Positions 62,707-64,000 of a DNA stretch of 64,000 nucleotides are shown in pieces; position 1 is the stretch's first letter; each line of letters begins with the position of its first letter. Made by a program: the position numbers and the translations under genes. The notes under the pieces are model-generated. The model did no database searches. It was not told the DNA's origin and was given only the letters and a program-made list of their open reading frames with translations. Source of the stretch: CAVQCA01 sp963763115 (GTDB taxonomy: Bacteria; Pseudomonadota; Gammaproteobacteria; UBA9214); the NCBI GenBank assembly GCA_963763115.1, contig CAVXNM010000025.1, positions 1 to 64,000 on the forward strand, in the 5' to 3' direction.

Positions 62707-63066
62707 TTGACAGATGCAATGAGCATCCGGATCAAACGCGTTTACGACGACCCCGGCGACGATGACGGCCTTCGTGTGCTGGTGGATCGCCTCTGGCCGC
62801 GCGGGCTGAGGAAAGCCGACGCCCGCATCGATTTGTGGGCGAAGGATCTGGCGCCGTCCGCCCCGCTTCGCAAGTGGTTTGGTCACGATGCATCCAGGTT
62901 CGACGAGTTCCGTTCCCGCTATCTCGAGGAACTTGAAGCACGGCCTGATGTTGCCAGGGAACTACGGGAGCAGGCCGCCGGCGGAACGATAACGCTGCTG
63001 TTCGCGGCACGTGATCGCTCCTGCAACCATGCGGTCGTCTTGCGTGATTTTATACTGAAAAACTGA
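62707..63066 (+). CDS. DUF488-family protein
   Basis: A 119-residue protein of the DUF488 family, with IKRVYDDPGDDDGLRVLVDR then LWPRGLRKADARIDLWAKD, APSAPLRKWFGHDASRFDEF and TLLFAARDRSCNHAVVL, all typical. Function is unknown; relatives are often near heme or redox genes. TTG 62707 is chosen because GAGAGGA is 5-6 bases upstream; ATG 62719 is the alternative without a spaced ribosome-binding site. It is followed by an NnrS-like gene in the same direction. Confidence 0.85.
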   Translation: MTDAMSIRIKRVYDDPGDDDGLRVLVDRLWPRGLRKADARIDLWAKDLAPSAPLRKWFGHDASRFDEFRSRYLEELEARPDVARELREQAAGGTITLLFAARDRSCNHAVVLRDFILKN

Positions 63067-63132
63067 TCGCGTATTCGACGCTCAGGACAGTACACACCAC
63101 CTTCCCGGCTCCCACAATCGAGCACTATTGAT

Positions 63133-64000
63133 TTGCACCGGTGCAAAGCCAATTCGCAACGTGCCCGGCGGCCGCTTATGGCGTATCGCCTGCTGTTCCC
63201 GCTGGCTACGTCATATGCGCTCACCGCTGTTCCTCTCTGGCTCGTGTTGCGGAGCAGGCATCCCGCCGTGATCGGCGCCACCTGGCACGGTCATGAGATG
63301 CTGTTTGGCTTCGCACTTGCAGTGATCGCCGGATTTCTTTCCACACGCCCAATACGAAACGTGGCGTGGATCCTGGCCGTAACCTGGTTCGCCGCCCGGA
63401 TTGCCGCTGTCACAGGTAGCGGTCCGGCAGCCTTTATCGTCGGCATGACGTTTCCGGTAGCGGTGTTTATGCTGGCGGCTCCACCTCTGTTCGCCGGAGC
63501 CAAGCGTCGGGAGAATCTCATCCTGCCCGCAATACTCATCGCACTGGTTACCGCCGATGCGGCATGGTGGGTCGGCGCGGTATGGTTCGGTCAGCAGGTT
63601 CAGACACGCGCATTGCTGAGCGCAATTGACCTCATTGCCTCGCTGCTGTTGCTGATCGGGGGCCGCGCGCTGCGCGCAGCGACGGGCGGTCATCTCGAGC
63701 GGCAGGGCATCGCGCGTCGCGATCACATGCAGCGGCGTTACGAACTTCCGCTGGCGGTATTGGTTGGCAGCGCGGCGATAGTTGATACATTTGTCCTGGA
63801 AACCGTTGCCGGCGTCCTCTGCATTAGCGCGGCGATGCTCTCGCTCGTACATGTGATGCCGTGGCAGCTTCACCGCACACTTTCACTTCCACACCTCTGG
63901 ACACTCACTCTCGGCTATCTCTGGCTCGTGCCGGGACTGGCACTCAAGGGGATTGCACAACTCGCCGGCAACATTCCGGTAACAGGAATGTTGCATGGCA
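63133..64000 (+). CDS. Second NnrS-like membrane protein, partial at window end
   Basis: A polytopic membrane protein related to NnrS, still open at base 64000. The key early motif is IGATWHGHEMLFGFALAVIA, the same W-H-G-H-E-M block as in the first NnrS, followed by further membrane helices (AFIVGMTFPVAVFMLAAP, ALLSAIDLIASLLLLIGG). At the end LSLPHLWTLTLGYLWLVPG is NnrS-like. The start is uncertain: TTG 63133 or ATG 63178. The 3' end is outside the window. Confidence 0.83.
   Translation, partial: MHRCKANSQRARRPLMAYRLLFPLATSYALTAVPLWLVLRSRHPAVIGATWHGHEMLFGFALAVIAGFLSTRPIRNVAWILAVTWFAARIAAVTGSGPAAFIVGMTFPVAVFMLAAPPLFAGAKRRENLILPAILIALVTADAAWWVGAVWFGQQVQTRALLSAIDLIASLLLLIGGRALRAATGGHLERQGIARRDHMQRRYELPLAVLVGSAAIVDTFVLETVAGVLCISAAMLSLVHVMPWQLHRTLSLPHLWTLTLGYLWLVPGLALKGIAQLAGNIPVTGMLHG

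Noticed and set aside
63211..63873. 220-codon minus-strand frame
   Set aside because: It is antisense to the partial NnrS-like gene, whose membrane helices and WHGHEM motif are convincing.

Overview
The window reads as a piece of a Gammaproteobacterial chromosome from a chemolithotroph or metal/sulfur-cycling lineage. The support is indirect. There is a membrane-bound uptake [NiFe]-hydrogenase operon, an OmcA/MtrC-type decaheme cytochrome, a DsrC/TusE-like protein, an NsrR/NnrS nitric-oxide module, a GAF-type PEP-phosphotransferase, and many purple-bacteria-like transposase remnants. I cannot name a genus. About half of the window is ordinary housekeeping or accessory metabolism. The rest is heavily recombined, with many frameshifted or truncated genes and insertion sequences.

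Layout. 1-5.1 kb: the 3' part of a sigma-54 activator is fused head-on to a truncated Wadjet locus (jetC', jetB, jetA; jetD absent). An AbiEi-type operator with a gene stump and an IS1380 fragment follow. 5.2-12.9 kb: a minus-strand polysaccharide cluster with two GT4 glycosyltransferases, a flippase-like membrane protein, three aldo/keto reductase copies (one decayed), a phosphodiesterase-like protein and an SGNH-hydrolase remnant. 13.1-17.8 kb: the hydrogenase operon hyaA-B-C-D plus a c-type cytochrome lipoprotein. 18-25.9 kb: a WD40 lipoprotein, a broken pyrE fragment, a decaheme cytochrome with a clear terminator, a 4Fe-4S protein and a stump of another multiheme cytochrome.

25.9-43.2 kb looks like a genomic island. 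Each end carries a tRNA-Lys-like 3' fragment and a copy of a 126-bp direct repeat (about 90% identical by eye). Inside are vapBC, transposon debris, a membrane TrkA-N/RyR protein, a TIR-nSTAND-WD40 giant wrecked by frameshifts, and a compact patatin plus SLOG-4TM pair. That pair converges on a TIR-TM-helical-repeat protein. The patatin/SLOG-4TM/TIR group is the best candidate for an undescribed nucleotide-signalling defence system. Just outside the right repeat is a parDE-like toxin-antitoxin pair.

43.9-53.4 kb: a divergent GlxA regulator/OsmC pair, a glutathione S-transferase, and an IS630 element with a possible -1 frameshift site. Next comes a cluster of integron attC sites without an integrase (CALIN), with AT-rich cassettes interrupted by an IS3 element, and then a cyclic-nucleotide-binding-domain protein. 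53.6-55.5 kb: an IS element that truncates a cytochrome b561-like gene, with a c-type heme stump beside it. 55.8-64 kb: a DsrC-like protein, an NsrR-like regulator divergent from nnrS, ptsP, an HPP-family membrane protein, a CBS-domain protein, a DUF488 protein and a second NnrS-like gene running off the window.
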